From: Gemmatimonadota bacterium
Lineage (GTDB): Bacteria; Gemmatimonadota; Gemmatimonadetes; Gemmatimonadales; GWC2-71-9
Length of the DNA: 6,668 nt
Assembly: GCA_003221985.1 (NCBI GenBank)
Contig: QHUQ01000194.1
Coordinates: 1 to 6,668, forward strand
Reading direction: 5' to 3'
The notes below the pieces were generated by a model. It made no database searches. It had not been told where the DNA came from and worked only from the letters and a program-made list of their open reading frames with translations. Below, piece after piece: positions 1 to 6,305 of the stretch. Positions within the stretch are counted from its first letter, which is position 1. Every line of letters starts with the position of its first letter. A program made the position numbers and the translations under genes.

Positions 1-2
1 TG

Positions 3-821
3 GCAGTGTCCAGTGCGGCCGTGGCCGCGCTACTCTATTGCGGTTCAGGCGCCGGCAGCGGGAAGCCGGCGTTCCGAGTCATCGCGTTCTTTACCGGCAA
101 AGAGGATCCGGCGCACATCAGTTTTTTGCACGAAGCCGAGCGTTGGTTTCCACAGATGGCCGCGAAATACAACTTCACATTTGATACCACATCCAATTGG
201 CACAATCTGAATGCGGACTTTCTAGGTCCGTATCAGGTGGTGGTGTTTCTCGATACCCGTCCTGAAGATCCCGCGGAGCGAGCCGCGTTTCAGGAGTACA
301 TGGAGCATGGCGGAGGATGGATGGGCTTTCACTTCGCCGGTTTTGCTCTGACTCCGTCGGCGTATCCGGCAAACTGGGATTGGTACCACAACACATTTCT
401 CGGCTCAGGCTCGTACGTGAGCAACACGTGGCGGCCGACGTCGGCCGTTCTGCGGGTCGAGGACCGCAAGCATCCGGCGACTCACCACCTGCCCGAGACG
501 TTCAGGTCCTCGCCAAACGAGTGGTACCGCTGGGAAAATGACTTGCGACAAAATCCGGACATCGACATTCTGCTTTCAATCGACTCAACCAGCTTTCCGC
601 TGGGCACCGGCCCAAAACCGCACGAGATCTGGCACGGCGGCTACTATCCCGTGGTTTGGACGAACAAGAAGTACAAGATGATCTATTTCAACATGGGTCA
701 TAATGACATCGACTACGAGCACAAGTACGACACGACGAACAAGACGCTGTCATATACGCTGAATAATCCGGTTCAGGATCAGCTGATCATCGACGGCTTG
801 TTATGGTTGGGCACTCGTTAG
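3..821 (+). CDS. ThuA-domain protein, secreted, probably 5'-partial
   Basis: The product matches the ThuA-like fold (trehalose-utilisation / glutamine-amidotransferase-like family). Numbering from the GTG at 6, a beta-strand opener (FRVIAFFTG) follows a hydrophobic N-terminus. The family's GGG-x-x-G-x-H turn is present as GGGWMGFH at 102-109, and the C-terminal strand with the conserved Gly-His is NMGH at 229-232, close to PVVW. Such domains are usually secreted or periplasmic in soil bacteria and linked to sugar or polymer metabolism; the true substrate is unknown. A GTG at 6 gives 271 residues, but its leader has no basic n-region and the frame is open to the left edge, so the real start probably lies upstream of the window. 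The leader contains LLYC, a poor lipobox because of Tyr at -1. The stop TAG overlaps the stop of the convergent gene. Family call fairly sure; specific role not. Confidence 0.85.
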   Translation, partial: AVSSAAVAALLYCGSGAGSGKPAFRVIAFFTGKEDPAHISFLHEAERWFPQMAAKYNFTFDTTSNWHNLNADFLGPYQVVVFLDTRPEDPAERAAFQEYMEHGGGWMGFHFAGFALTPSAYPANWDWYHNTFLGSGSYVSNTWRPTSAVLRVEDRKHPATHHLPETFRSSPNEWYRWENDLRQNPDIDILLSIDSTSFPLGTGPKPHEIWHGGYYPVVWTNKKYKMIYFNMGHNDIDYEHKYDTTNKTLSYTLNNPVQDQLIIDGLLWLGTR

Positions 822-1297
822 TCGCGCACAGCAACCCAAATCTCGGTCCGCTCGGGTTCGGTATACGCTTCGAAATCCGCGGTGTACGCACGCGGTGGCG
901 CATCGGGACGCTCGAAGAAGGTCCAGACGCGACGCCACCCAGCGATCACGGCGTCCGGCAACGGACCCGGACAACCGAACACGACGTACTGACCTTGAGG
1001 CACGTCGACAATTTGCAGCGGAGGCGCAAGCGGGGACGATCCAGCGAGCTCCCGACCAATCAGGATCTGGTAGCTGCCCGACGCATCGCTTTCGTACGCC
1101 GAGTAGACCGCGAGGAGCGGGCCGACAGCGCCGCCCTGCGCTAAACGCTCGGCCCAATGCTGACTCATGAACCGCCCCCAAAGCTCGGGAATCCGCGCCT
1201 TGGACGGTTGTGCCTCGTCCGCGTTGGTGGTGCGAGTGGCGAGACCCGCGACGCGGCGACGGGCGGCGCGTCGCGGGCCGGTGTCCTCTAGTGCCAC
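818..1297 (-). CDS. Cass2/GyrI-like effector-binding domain protein
   Basis: A stand-alone effector-binding domain of 159 residues, the type found as the ligand-binding half of AraC/MerR activators and in the integron cassette protein Cass2, which binds cationic amphipathic drugs. Visible signatures in order: a first strand with GLATRTTN (18-25), IPELWGRF (36-43), the AVYSAYESD hairpin (63-71), DVPQGQYVVF (98-107), a helix WRRVWTFF (121-128), and DFEAY (141-145) with the Glu expected at the ligand pocket (E143). No DNA-binding domain is present. I chose the GTG at 1297 because it gives the usual domain length and overlaps the end of the DUF1761 gene by 10 bp, suggesting coupled translation. 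The frame stays open to an ATG at 1705, but that extension only shadows the DUF1761 gene. The stop TAA lies on top of the convergent ThuA gene's stop. Confidence 0.85.
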   Translation of the reverse strand: MALEDTGPRRAARRRVAGLATRTTNADEAQPSKARIPELWGRFMSQHWAERLAQGGAVGPLLAVYSAYESDASGSYQILIGRELAGSSPLAPPLQIVDVPQGQYVVFGCPGPLPDAVIAGWRRVWTFFERPDAPPRAYTADFEAYTEPERTEIWVAVRD

Positions 1298-1698
1298 AGA
1301 GTGACGATGATCGATATCACCAGCATCTTCACGAGCCAGTCGCCCGCATGAATCGCCGCCACCTTCCACGGCGTGTTTTCCCAGAGGACCGATCCCGTCA
1401 AGATGATCACCGGAAAGCCGATCCACACCATAAGGCCGAAATGGACGGCGCCGAGCCAGCTGCTGATACCAAGCAGCGCCACGAAGCGCGCGATCACGTA
1501 GGCGACGATGATGCACCGCGCGAACTCGACCACCAGCTTCCCCCCGGGCATCTTCGCGCCCGTCATCGCCGCGACGGGGTCCAGGCCCCGCAGCCGCATC
1601 CAGGGTTTGTAGAACAGCAGCGGGCTGTACCACAGCCAGCCGAGCACGAACACGACGACGGCCGCGACGAGGACAGGCAGGTAGCTCACGTGGACCAT
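1288..1698 (-). CDS. DUF1761 family membrane protein
   Basis: This is a 136-residue integral membrane protein of the DUF1761 type, with no established biochemical role. It shows the family hallmark at the end of the first helix, GWLWYSP (20-26), followed by a LFYKPWMR loop. Four hydrophobic stretches are visible at about 5-24, 53-73, 77-101 and 112-134, separated by short loops. Length is normal for the family. ATG at 1698 is taken as the start: a GGAGAG lies upstream at a slightly long distance, and the second residue leads straight into the first helix. The gene lies 27 bp after a decayed yciI-like gene and overlaps the downstream effector-binding gene by 10 bp, so it is probably the third member of a minus-strand transcription unit. 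Family assignment is by recognition of the WYSP pattern and the helix layout. Confidence 0.85.
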   Translation of the reverse strand: MVHVSYLPVLVAAVVVFVLGWLWYSPLLFYKPWMRLRGLDPVAAMTGAKMPGGKLVVEFARCIIVAYVIARFVALLGISSWLGAVHFGLMVWIGFPVIILTGSVLWENTPWKVAAIHAGDWLVKMLVISIIVTLWH

Positions 1699-1725
1699 GG
1701 CTCATGCTCTCCGTTCAGGTTGTTT

Positions 1726-1888
1726 TTATGAAGGCCGGACCGGAGTCTCAGCCTTTTCCCCCACCACCGTCGTCCATTCGCGCACTCGCCATTTCGTCAC
1801 GACGCCGTTGCGCACATTGCGACCCGCGATACGGCATGCGCTTGGTCGCGTAATCCGGCACCACATCGTAGAAGAGCAGGTAATGCAT
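1726..1888 (-). pseudogene. YciI-family protein remnant, internal deletion and frameshift
   Basis: Two pieces of one YCII-related (dimeric alpha-beta barrel) protein lie in different frames. The N-terminal piece starts with ATG at 1888 and reads MHYLLFYDVVPDYATKRMPYR, the typical first strand and helix. The frame then becomes nonsense and stops at 1748. The C-terminal piece is in another frame, about 1726-1815, and reads VRNGVVTKWRVREWTTVVGE to a TAA at 1726, the typical last strand. An intact YciI-like protein of this subgroup has about 95-100 residues; here roughly 45 middle residues are missing, with the join near 1823-1828 just after PYR. A ribosome site (AGGAA, 1898-1902) still precedes the ATG, and the gene follows the 69-residue gene by 6 bp, so it once belonged to this operon. 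What remains would make a 46-residue product with only the first strand, surely inactive. Confidence 0.8.
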
Positions 1889-1894
1889 CGTTAG

Positions 1895-2104
1895 TTATTC
1901 CTCAGGAGATCGACGGCTTTTCAACGCAATGACGAACGCCAAGACTGCCATGAGAATTGCGAGGCCAGCCGTGACGATAGCCCAGATCTCCCCCAGCCTC
2001 GCAAGAAAAATGACGAGCGAAAGGAATAACAGAAAGGTGGAAACGTAAACCAGGGGATGACGGCCTCTGACCGGCGTCGGTCGCAACTCAGGAAGTCGCT
2101 GCAT
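1895..2104 (-). CDS. Small two-helix membrane protein, unknown
   Basis: A 69-residue protein with a basic N-terminus (RPTPVRGRH), two hydrophobic helices (about 18-36 and 41-62) joined by a short GEIW-containing turn, and a charged tail KSRRSPEE. I do not recognise a family. It is first in a minus-strand group leading to the yciI remnant (6 bp away), DUF1761 and the effector-binding gene. The ATG at 2104 is the only ATG before the first helix; its upstream GAGG sits only one base away, which is poor. A later TTG (codon 7) is possible. Its start shares two bases with the divergent hydrolase start, so its promoter must lie inside that gene's 5' coding region. The clean two-helix topology and tight spacing to the next start argue that it is real. 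Confidence 0.6.
   Translation of the reverse strand: MQRLPELRPTPVRGRHPLVYVSTFLLFLSLVIFLARLGEIWAIVTAGLAILMAVLAFVIALKSRRSPEE
2090..2094 (+). promoter_or_regulatory. Ribosome binding site supporting the hydrolase start at 2103
   Basis: AGGAA lies 8 bases before the ATG at 2103. No comparable site precedes the internal ATG at 2157, which would place translation directly at the hydrophobic core of the signal peptide. The site lies inside the divergent 69-residue gene. Confidence 0.5.
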
Positions 2105-3983
2105 GCCTCGAATCTACGCGATTGCGCCCCCAGCGGGCCGCCGCCATGTTCGGCACATGATACTCGCCCCCTTACTCGCCTTCGCCGTTGCCGTCCAGGA
2201 CACCAGCACCTTCGAGCGGCATGAGGCGATGGTGCCGATGCGCGACGGCGTCAAGCTCCACACCTCCTGGTACGTGCCGCGCAACGCCACCGGGCCGCTG
2301 CCGATAATCTTCGGCCGCACGCCGTACGGCATCGAAGGCGCGGCGAACAACTTCCGTTCCTATTATCAGGCGCTCGTGCGCGAGGGCTACATCTTTGCGT
2401 TCCAGGACATCCGCGGGCGGTTCGGATCCGAGGGGACGTTCGTGATGCAGCGCAAGCCGGACCACCGCACCACCAAGGGCGGGGGGCCCGACGAGAGCAC
2501 CGACGCCTACGACACGATCGACTGGATGATCCACAACATTCCCAACAACAACGGGCGGGTAGGAATGCTGGGCATTTCGTACGACGGATGGACCACCGCC
2601 GAGGCGCTCATCGATCCGCATCCCGCGCTGCGCGCCGCGTCGCCCCAGGCTTCGCCCGACGACATGTTCCTCAACGACGACTTTCACCACCAGGGCGCGT
2701 TCCGCTTCAGCTACGGCTTCGAGTACGCCGTCCTTACCGAGGCGTCCGACACCAACAGCAACTTCGACTTCGGCCGCTACGACACCTACGACTGGTATCT
2801 CGAGCTAGGGCCCCTGAGCAACGCCAACGATCGCTACCTGCACGGCAAGCTGCCGAGCTGGAACAACTTCATCGCGCACCCGAACCACGACACGTTCTGG
2901 ACCGACCAGGCGGCGACGACGTATCTGACCAGGACCACGGTGCCGACGCTCAACGTCGCCGGCTGGTGGGACCAGGAGGACTTCGTCGGCCCGATCCGCA
3001 TCTACGAGTCGATGGAACAACACGACTCGGCGTCAATCAACTTCCTGGTGGTGGGACCGTGGAACCACGGCGGGTGGGCCGGCGGCCCCGGACGCCGCCT
3101 TGGCAACGTGGACTTCGGCAGCAATACCGGGGAGTACTTCCGCGACAGCGTGCAGGCGCCGTTCTTCGCGCACTACCTCAAGGACAAGGGCCCGCTCAAC
3201 CTACCGGAGGCGCTCACCTTTGAAGCGGGCGCGAACACCTGGGTGCGCAACGACGCCTGGCCCGCCCGCGCGCAGGTGACGCGCAAGAAGCTGTACGTGC
3301 GCGAGAACCGCGAGCTGAGCTGGGACGCTCCGACGGCGGTCGCGGGGGGGCGCGCGTTGTCATACGACAGCTATATCTCCGATCCCGCGAACCCGGTGCC
3401 GTATCGCCGGCGGCCGATCGAGCCCACCTACTACCCGAAGGGGAGCGGCTGGTACACCTGGCTGCTGCAGGACCAGCGCTTCGTCGATCATCGCCCCGAC
3501 GTGCTGAGCTGGGAGACCGCACCGCTCGAGCACGATGTGGTGATCCGCGGCGACATCGCGGCCCACCTGTTCGCCAGCACGACGGGGAGTGATGCCGACT
3601 GGATCGTGAAGCTGATTGACGTCTTTCCCGAAGACTATTCCAGCCCCAACATGACCGGCGGCTACCAGCTCATGGTGGCCAACGACGTGCTGCGGGGCCG
3701 GTTTCGCACCGGGTTCGAGCGGCCGCAACCGATTGCGCCGAATCGCGTGCTCGAGTACGTCGTGGATCTCCACAGCCAGGATTACCGCTTCCTGAAGGGC
3801 CACCGCATCATGTTGCAGGTACAGAGCACGTGGTTCCCGATCATCGATCGCAACCCGCAGACCTTCGTGCCCAATATTTTCACGGCAAAGGCGAGCGACT
3901 TCAGGGCCGCGACACACCGCATCTATCGTTCGGCGGCGCGCGCGTCTTACGTCGAGCTACCGGTGTTTCAGGACGCGCCGTAA
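2103..3983 (+). CDS. CocE/NonD serine hydrolase, alpha-amino acid ester hydrolase-like
   Basis: A 626-residue secreted hydrolase of the X-Pro dipeptidyl-peptidase S15 / CocE superfamily. A basic segment (RRHVRH, 13-18) precedes a hydrophobic core (MILAPLLAFAVAV), a likely Sec signal peptide. The alpha/beta-hydrolase core shows MRDGVKL, RTPYG (oxyanion Tyr75), RGRFGSEG (104-111), and the nucleophile in GISYDG (Ser159, Tyr160). The acid is Asp290 in GWWDQED and the base His322 in GPWNHGG. From about 400 the sequence fits the jelly-roll C-terminal domain. Asp193, Glu292 and Asp293 sit at the same offsets as the carboxylate cluster that binds the substrate's alpha-amino group in alpha-amino acid ester hydrolases (Ser+34, Asp+2, Asp+3), and the Asp-to-His gap of 32 also agrees. 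Those enzymes cleave and form cephalexin/ampicillin-type acyl bonds. Other esterase or peptidase substrates remain possible. The start at 2103 has a good ribosome site; 2157 is the alternative. Confidence 0.9.
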   Translation: MPRIYAIAPPAGRRHVRHMILAPLLAFAVAVQDTSTFERHEAMVPMRDGVKLHTSWYVPRNATGPLPIIFGRTPYGIEGAANNFRSYYQALVREGYIFAFQDIRGRFGSEGTFVMQRKPDHRTTKGGGPDESTDAYDTIDWMIHNIPNNNGRVGMLGISYDGWTTAEALIDPHPALRAASPQASPDDMFLNDDFHHQGAFRFSYGFEYAVLTEASDTNSNFDFGRYDTYDWYLELGPLSNANDRYLHGKLPSWNNFIAHPNHDTFWTDQAATTYLTRTTVPTLNVAGWWDQEDFVGPIRIYESMEQHDSASINFLVVGPWNHGGWAGGPGRRLGNVDFGSNTGEYFRDSVQAPFFAHYLKDKGPLNLPEALTFEAGANTWVRNDAWPARAQVTRKKLYVRENRELSWDAPTAVAGGRALSYDSYISDPANPVPYRRRPIEPTYYPKGSGWYTWLLQDQRFVDHRPDVLSWETAPLEHDVVIRGDIAAHLFASTTGSDADWIVKLIDVFPEDYSSPNMTGGYQLMVANDVLRGRFRTGFERPQPIAPNRVLEYVVDLHSQDYRFLKGHRIMLQVQSTWFPIIDRNPQTFVPNIFTAKASDFRAATHRIYRSAARASYVELPVFQDAP

Positions 3984-3985
3984 GC

Positions 3986-4378
3986 TCACGGTTCCGGCTG
4001 GGCGGACGCCGAGGCAGCTTTCAGCGACCGCGCGATCACCCCGATGCCGCCGGCCAGGAGCGCAAGCATGACCAGGGTGTCGAACAAGGACGTCGCCGCA
4101 AAGTAGATGTGCAGGTTCGCGATGATGCCGGCGAAGATGATGAGCGCGCCCATCACCGTGAGGACCCAACCGCCGACGCTGCGGCCGTCGAAAAACAGCC
4201 AGCCGATGCCGATGAGCAGCGGTAACAGCGACATGCCGAACGCGCTGTAGCCCCAGAGCAGCCAGCCGCCGCTGCCGACGGTGACGCGGGTGAGCAGCAG
4301 ATAGGCGCCGACCACGACCATGCCCAGGCCCACAGCGAAGGCTCCCACACCGCCGGGCGTGCCACCAGCTCCTTGCAT
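3986..4378 (-). CDS. Four-helix membrane protein, unknown
   Basis: A 130-residue hydrophobic protein with helices at about 10-30, 38-62, 68-90 and 96-115, glycine-rich turns (GSGGW, DGRSVGGW) and a short charged tail (KAASASAQPEP). I do not recognise a named family. It is the last gene of the minus-strand operon headed by the 82-residue gene, 13 bp after the PspB-like gene, with GAGGGAG (4384-4390) five bases before its ATG. Its TGA lies only 2 bp from the stop of the convergent hydrolase, leaving no room for an intrinsic terminator between them. Pairing with the small membrane/coiled-coil protein suggests a shared membrane role, but this is inference from context only. Confidence 0.8.
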   Translation of the reverse strand: MQGAGGTPGGVGAFAVGLGMVVVGAYLLLTRVTVGSGGWLLWGYSAFGMSLLPLLIGIGWLFFDGRSVGGWVLTVMGALIIFAGIIANLHIYFAATSLFDTLVMLALLAGGIGVIARSLKAASASAQPEP

Positions 4379-4391
4379 TTTCTCTCCCTCG

Positions 4392-4619
4392 CTATCGGGA
4401 CGACGAGCTCAGGCGACGTTCAGCGAAATCGACGCGCTCCTCCAGCTCTCCAACTCGGGTCTGCATCTCATCCAGCGCCTGCCGCAGCTCACCGATTTCC
4501 TCGGACGACGCCTGTACCGAGCGCGAAGGCGCGCGGACCATGAACGATACGGCTCGCCCGATCGAGACGGCAATGATGATGACCCCTACGCCGAGCGCCC
4601 ACTCGGGGATGAACCCCAT
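4392..4619 (-). CDS. PspB-like small membrane/coiled-coil protein
   Basis: A 75-residue protein with one N-terminal transmembrane helix (about 7-27, ALGVGVIIIAVSIGRAVSF), a short basic stretch, and a charged heptad-like helix from about 40 to 70 containing ELRQALDEM and ELEERVDFAERRL. This is the architecture of phage-shock protein B: membrane anchor plus cytosolic coiled coil. Direct sequence identity to E. coli PspB is not obvious, so the likeness is in layout and in the ELEERVDFAER-type tail seen in small proteins near Psp-type genes. No pspA or pspC is in the window. A strong AAAAGGAGT (4626-4634) sits six bases before the ATG. It is 18 bp downstream of the MtfA-like gene and 13 bp upstream of the four-helix gene. 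Real gene: confident. Psp role: tentative. Confidence 0.75.
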   Translation of the reverse strand: MGFIPEWALGVGVIIIAVSIGRAVSFMVRAPSRSVQASSEEIGELRQALDEMQTRVGELEERVDFAERRLSSSSR

Positions 4620-4637
4620 GGTCTGACTCCTTTTGCT

Positions 4638-5456
4638 TCAACTTATCGATTTTATCGTCGCCTGCTCTGGCGCCGCCCGCCGCAGCAACGCAGGGTCGAG
4701 CTTGAAGAACTCCGCCAGTAGGGCATACAGATCGGGTTGATCGCCGCGTAGTTCAAAGGGCGTCTCGAAGAAGGCTTCCGTTGCGACTGCAAAAAACTCT
4801 GCCCGGTTCGTCGCTCCATAGGGATCGAGCACCGTCGACTCACCGGCCTCCACGCGGCGCACGTGCTCTGCGAACTGGGCCGACCAGCGGGTGACCCACG
4901 CGTGGTAGCTCGAGCGGGAATCGAGGACGGGGACGCCGTCCATTGTACCGTCCTCGGCATCCAGCATGTGGGCGAATTCGTGGAACACGACATTATGTCC
5001 GTCGTCACTGGCGTGTGCGCCGTCCTGGACCTCCTCCCAACCGAGGATGACGACGCCAGACTGCCACGCCTGGCCGGCAGCCGGCTCGTCGGGCGAAACC
5101 ATGTGACCGGAGCTATACGAGTGCTGGGTTTTCGGCACGAACGCGGCCGGATAGACCAGGACGCGCCGAACGCGGGCGTACCGCGGGTACGGCATTTTCA
5201 GAAGCAACAGACAGGCCTGCGCCGCGATCGTCACGCGAATTGCTTCACGCAGCTCCAGTCCGCCGCACCCCTCAAACGGGACCTCTTTCACGAACAGCTG
5301 CATGATGTGATAAAGCCGATCTTGATCGGCTGCCGGAAGGCGCGCGGCGAGCGGGACCTGCCGGCCGACGAGCTGGAGCCAGATCGGGGAAATCGGCTCG
5401 CTCGGTAGCCGGACCCTTGTCAGCAGGTCGGCCAGCTTGCGAAGGATGGGACTCAC
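4638..5456 (-). CDS. mtfA: MtfA-like zinc metallopeptidase (M90 family)
   Basis: A 272-residue cytosolic metallopeptidase. Numbering from the GTG at 5456, the zinc motif HEFAH is at 159-163 (His159, catalytic Glu160, His163), and the third ligand fits Glu220 in AEFFAV, with the same spacing as in E. coli MtfA (His149, His153, Glu212). Other family marks are RVLVYPAAFV, QSGVVILGWEEVQD and LDAEDGTMDGVPVL. E. coli MtfA (265 residues) binds the repressor Mlc and thereby frees ptsG expression, and has aminopeptidase activity; whether a Mlc partner exists here is unknown. GTG 5456 was preferred because it begins one base after the lipoprotein stop. The frame opens earlier at a TTG (5489) that would overlap that gene by 32 bp. 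Members in many phyla sit outside sugar-transport contexts, as here, between a lipoprotein and membrane genes. Confidence 0.9.
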   Translation of the reverse strand: MSPILRKLADLLTRVRLPSEPISPIWLQLVGRQVPLAARLPAADQDRLYHIMQLFVKEVPFEGCGGLELREAIRVTIAAQACLLLLKMPYPRYARVRRVLVYPAAFVPKTQHSYSSGHMVSPDEPAAGQAWQSGVVILGWEEVQDGAHASDDGHNVVFHEFAHMLDAEDGTMDGVPVLDSRSSYHAWVTRWSAQFAEHVRRVEAGESTVLDPYGATNRAEFFAVATEAFFETPFELRGDQPDLYALLAEFFKLDPALLRRAAPEQATIKSIS

Positions 5457-5457
5457 T

Positions 5458-6048
5458 TCACTGCGGAGCTTTCCTCTGCATGACCGCAACCACCGAGTCC
5501 AATCGACCGAGGTAGGCTTCGATCAAATCACGACGGATGGTGATGAGCAACCGATCACCGGCGCGATTGTAGAACAGCACCGCGAGGCTGTCGGCATTGG
5601 AACGGAGCAGCGCATCGGGGATGAGCGCGCCGAATGTTTCCGGGGGCGAGCACGGCCTGCCGCCGACGCACGCCTGGACGTCGCGCGAGATGCCGGTCAA
5701 CTTGAGGGGGCGTGTCGGCGTTATCGCTCGGTTGAAGACCAGCTTCCTCGGTGTGTAATACGTGCTCACGTAGAGTCGATGGCCGACGATGAGCGACCCA
5801 TCGCGGCGCAGCCACGCACGCAATCCGTACGCGGCATCCGCATCATCCCACGCGACGATCGTCACGGTCGGTGAATGCGGGTAGTACCGCACCTCTACAG
5901 TGGCCGCGTCAGCGATGGCTGTCGAATCGACCGGGTTCGTCCGCGGCGGAACGTCAATCCGCGTTACGGTGGACGCGGTCACGGGGAGAATCGACGGCGC
6001 GCAGCCGGCCAAGACTGCGACTGCGCCAACCAATCCGAGGGCTCTCAT
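5458..6048 (-). CDS. LAGC lipoprotein, unknown function
   Basis: A 196-residue predicted lipoprotein: Arg2, a hydrophobic core, and the lipobox LAGC with Cys16 as the lipidated residue. The +2 residue is Ala, consistent with outer-membrane sorting under the E. coli rule. The mature part begins with a Thr/Pro-rich linker, then a mixed strand-rich domain with VEVRYYPHSPTVTIVAWDD (51-69), a strand pair around 75-95, a two-cysteine loop C127-x5-C133 that could form a disulfide, and a terminal amphipathic helix (about 173-190). I do not recognise the domain. Its ATG overlaps the upstream gene's stop as ATGA, and an almost perfect ribosome site lies four bases upstream. Its stop is one base from the MtfA-like start. 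Real gene and export: confident. Role unknown. Confidence 0.82.
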   Translation of the reverse strand: MRALGLVGAVAVLAGCAPSILPVTASTVTRIDVPPRTNPVDSTAIADAATVEVRYYPHSPTVTIVAWDDADAAYGLRAWLRRDGSLIVGHRLYVSTYYTPRKLVFNRAITPTRPLKLTGISRDVQACVGGRPCSPPETFGALIPDALLRSNADSLAVLFYNRAGDRLLITIRRDLIEAYLGRLDSVVAVMQRKAPQ

Positions 6049-6293
6049 GTGTCCTCCTTTGTGCCGCGATCTTTGATTCCCTTCGTAATTGCTGCCGCGG
6101 CGGCATCGGCGAAATCGAGGACGGCGCCGACGACCGCGCGAATCGCGTGGGCGAATGCGAGGACCGCCGGCAGATAGTTCTGCGAGACCACTGGGCGACG
6201 CTCGGGACTCGGGCTCGGAGTACGCGCTGGTGGAACGAGAGCGGCCTGCTCCTGGGTCTGTCTTGGCTTACGGGGACCTTTGGCTTTACCCAT
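6045..6293 (-). CDS. Small basic/Ala-rich protein, unknown
   Basis: An 82-residue protein in two parts: a basic, proline-rich N-terminus (GKAKGPRKPRQ, then PPARTPSPSPERRP) and an alanine-rich helix (about 42-72, LPAVLAFAHAIRAVV...DFADAAAAAITKGI) ending in a charged tail. No signal peptide or recognised family. The helix is amphipathic rather than clearly transmembrane, so it could be peripheral to the membrane or a helical oligomer. It appears real because its TGA overlaps the lipoprotein ATG in an ATGA and the lipoprotein's ribosome site lies in its last codons. ATG 6293 is the first possible start, since an in-frame TGA lies six bases before it; its ribosome site is weak. It begins 12 bases after the attC-like element and may be driven by the promoter inside that element. 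Confidence 0.65.
   Translation of the reverse strand: MGKAKGPRKPRQTQEQAALVPPARTPSPSPERRPVVSQNYLPAVLAFAHAIRAVVGAVLDFADAAAAAITKGIKDRGTKEDT
6053..6060 (-). promoter_or_regulatory. Strong ribosome binding site for the lipoprotein gene
   Basis: AAAGGAGG, nearly perfect anti-16S complement, four bases before the ATG at 6048. It lies inside the last codons of the 82-residue gene and, with the ATGA overlap, indicates coupled translation of the two. Confidence 0.75.
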
Positions 6294-6305
6294 AGCTCAC
6301 GCTCG

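Noticed and set aside
1298..1705. Extension of the effector-binding gene to an ATG at 1705, giving a 295-residue product
   Set aside because: The added residues are Arg/Ala/Gly-rich low-complexity typical of an out-of-frame reading of GC-rich DNA, and the same DNA encodes the clearly real DUF1761 protein in another frame.
1697..1894. Plus-strand 65-residue open frame opposite the yciI remnant
   Set aside because: It has no recognisable domain, and the minus strand carries clear YciI sequence there.
1889..1896. CGTTAGTT before the yciI remnant as another attC end
   Set aside because: It does not fit GTTRRRY (pyrimidine at a purine position), has no partner at a suitable distance, and lies in an ordinary ribosome-site region.
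2172..2690. Long antisense open frame inside the hydrolase gene, with similar ones at 3360-3917 and 2588-3223
   Set aside because: These are His/Arg/Val- or Arg-rich shadows of a strongly conserved enzyme and have no start signals.
5457..5489. TTG at 5489 as the start of the MtfA-like gene
   Set aside because: It would overlap the lipoprotein by 32 bp and adds a non-family segment; the GTG one base after the lipoprotein stop fits better.
4863..5874. Plus-strand open frames opposite the MtfA-like and lipoprotein genes (4863-5408 and 5437-5874)
   Set aside because: The minus strand has the HEFAH motif, a lipobox and good ribosome sites; the plus frames show no domain or leader.
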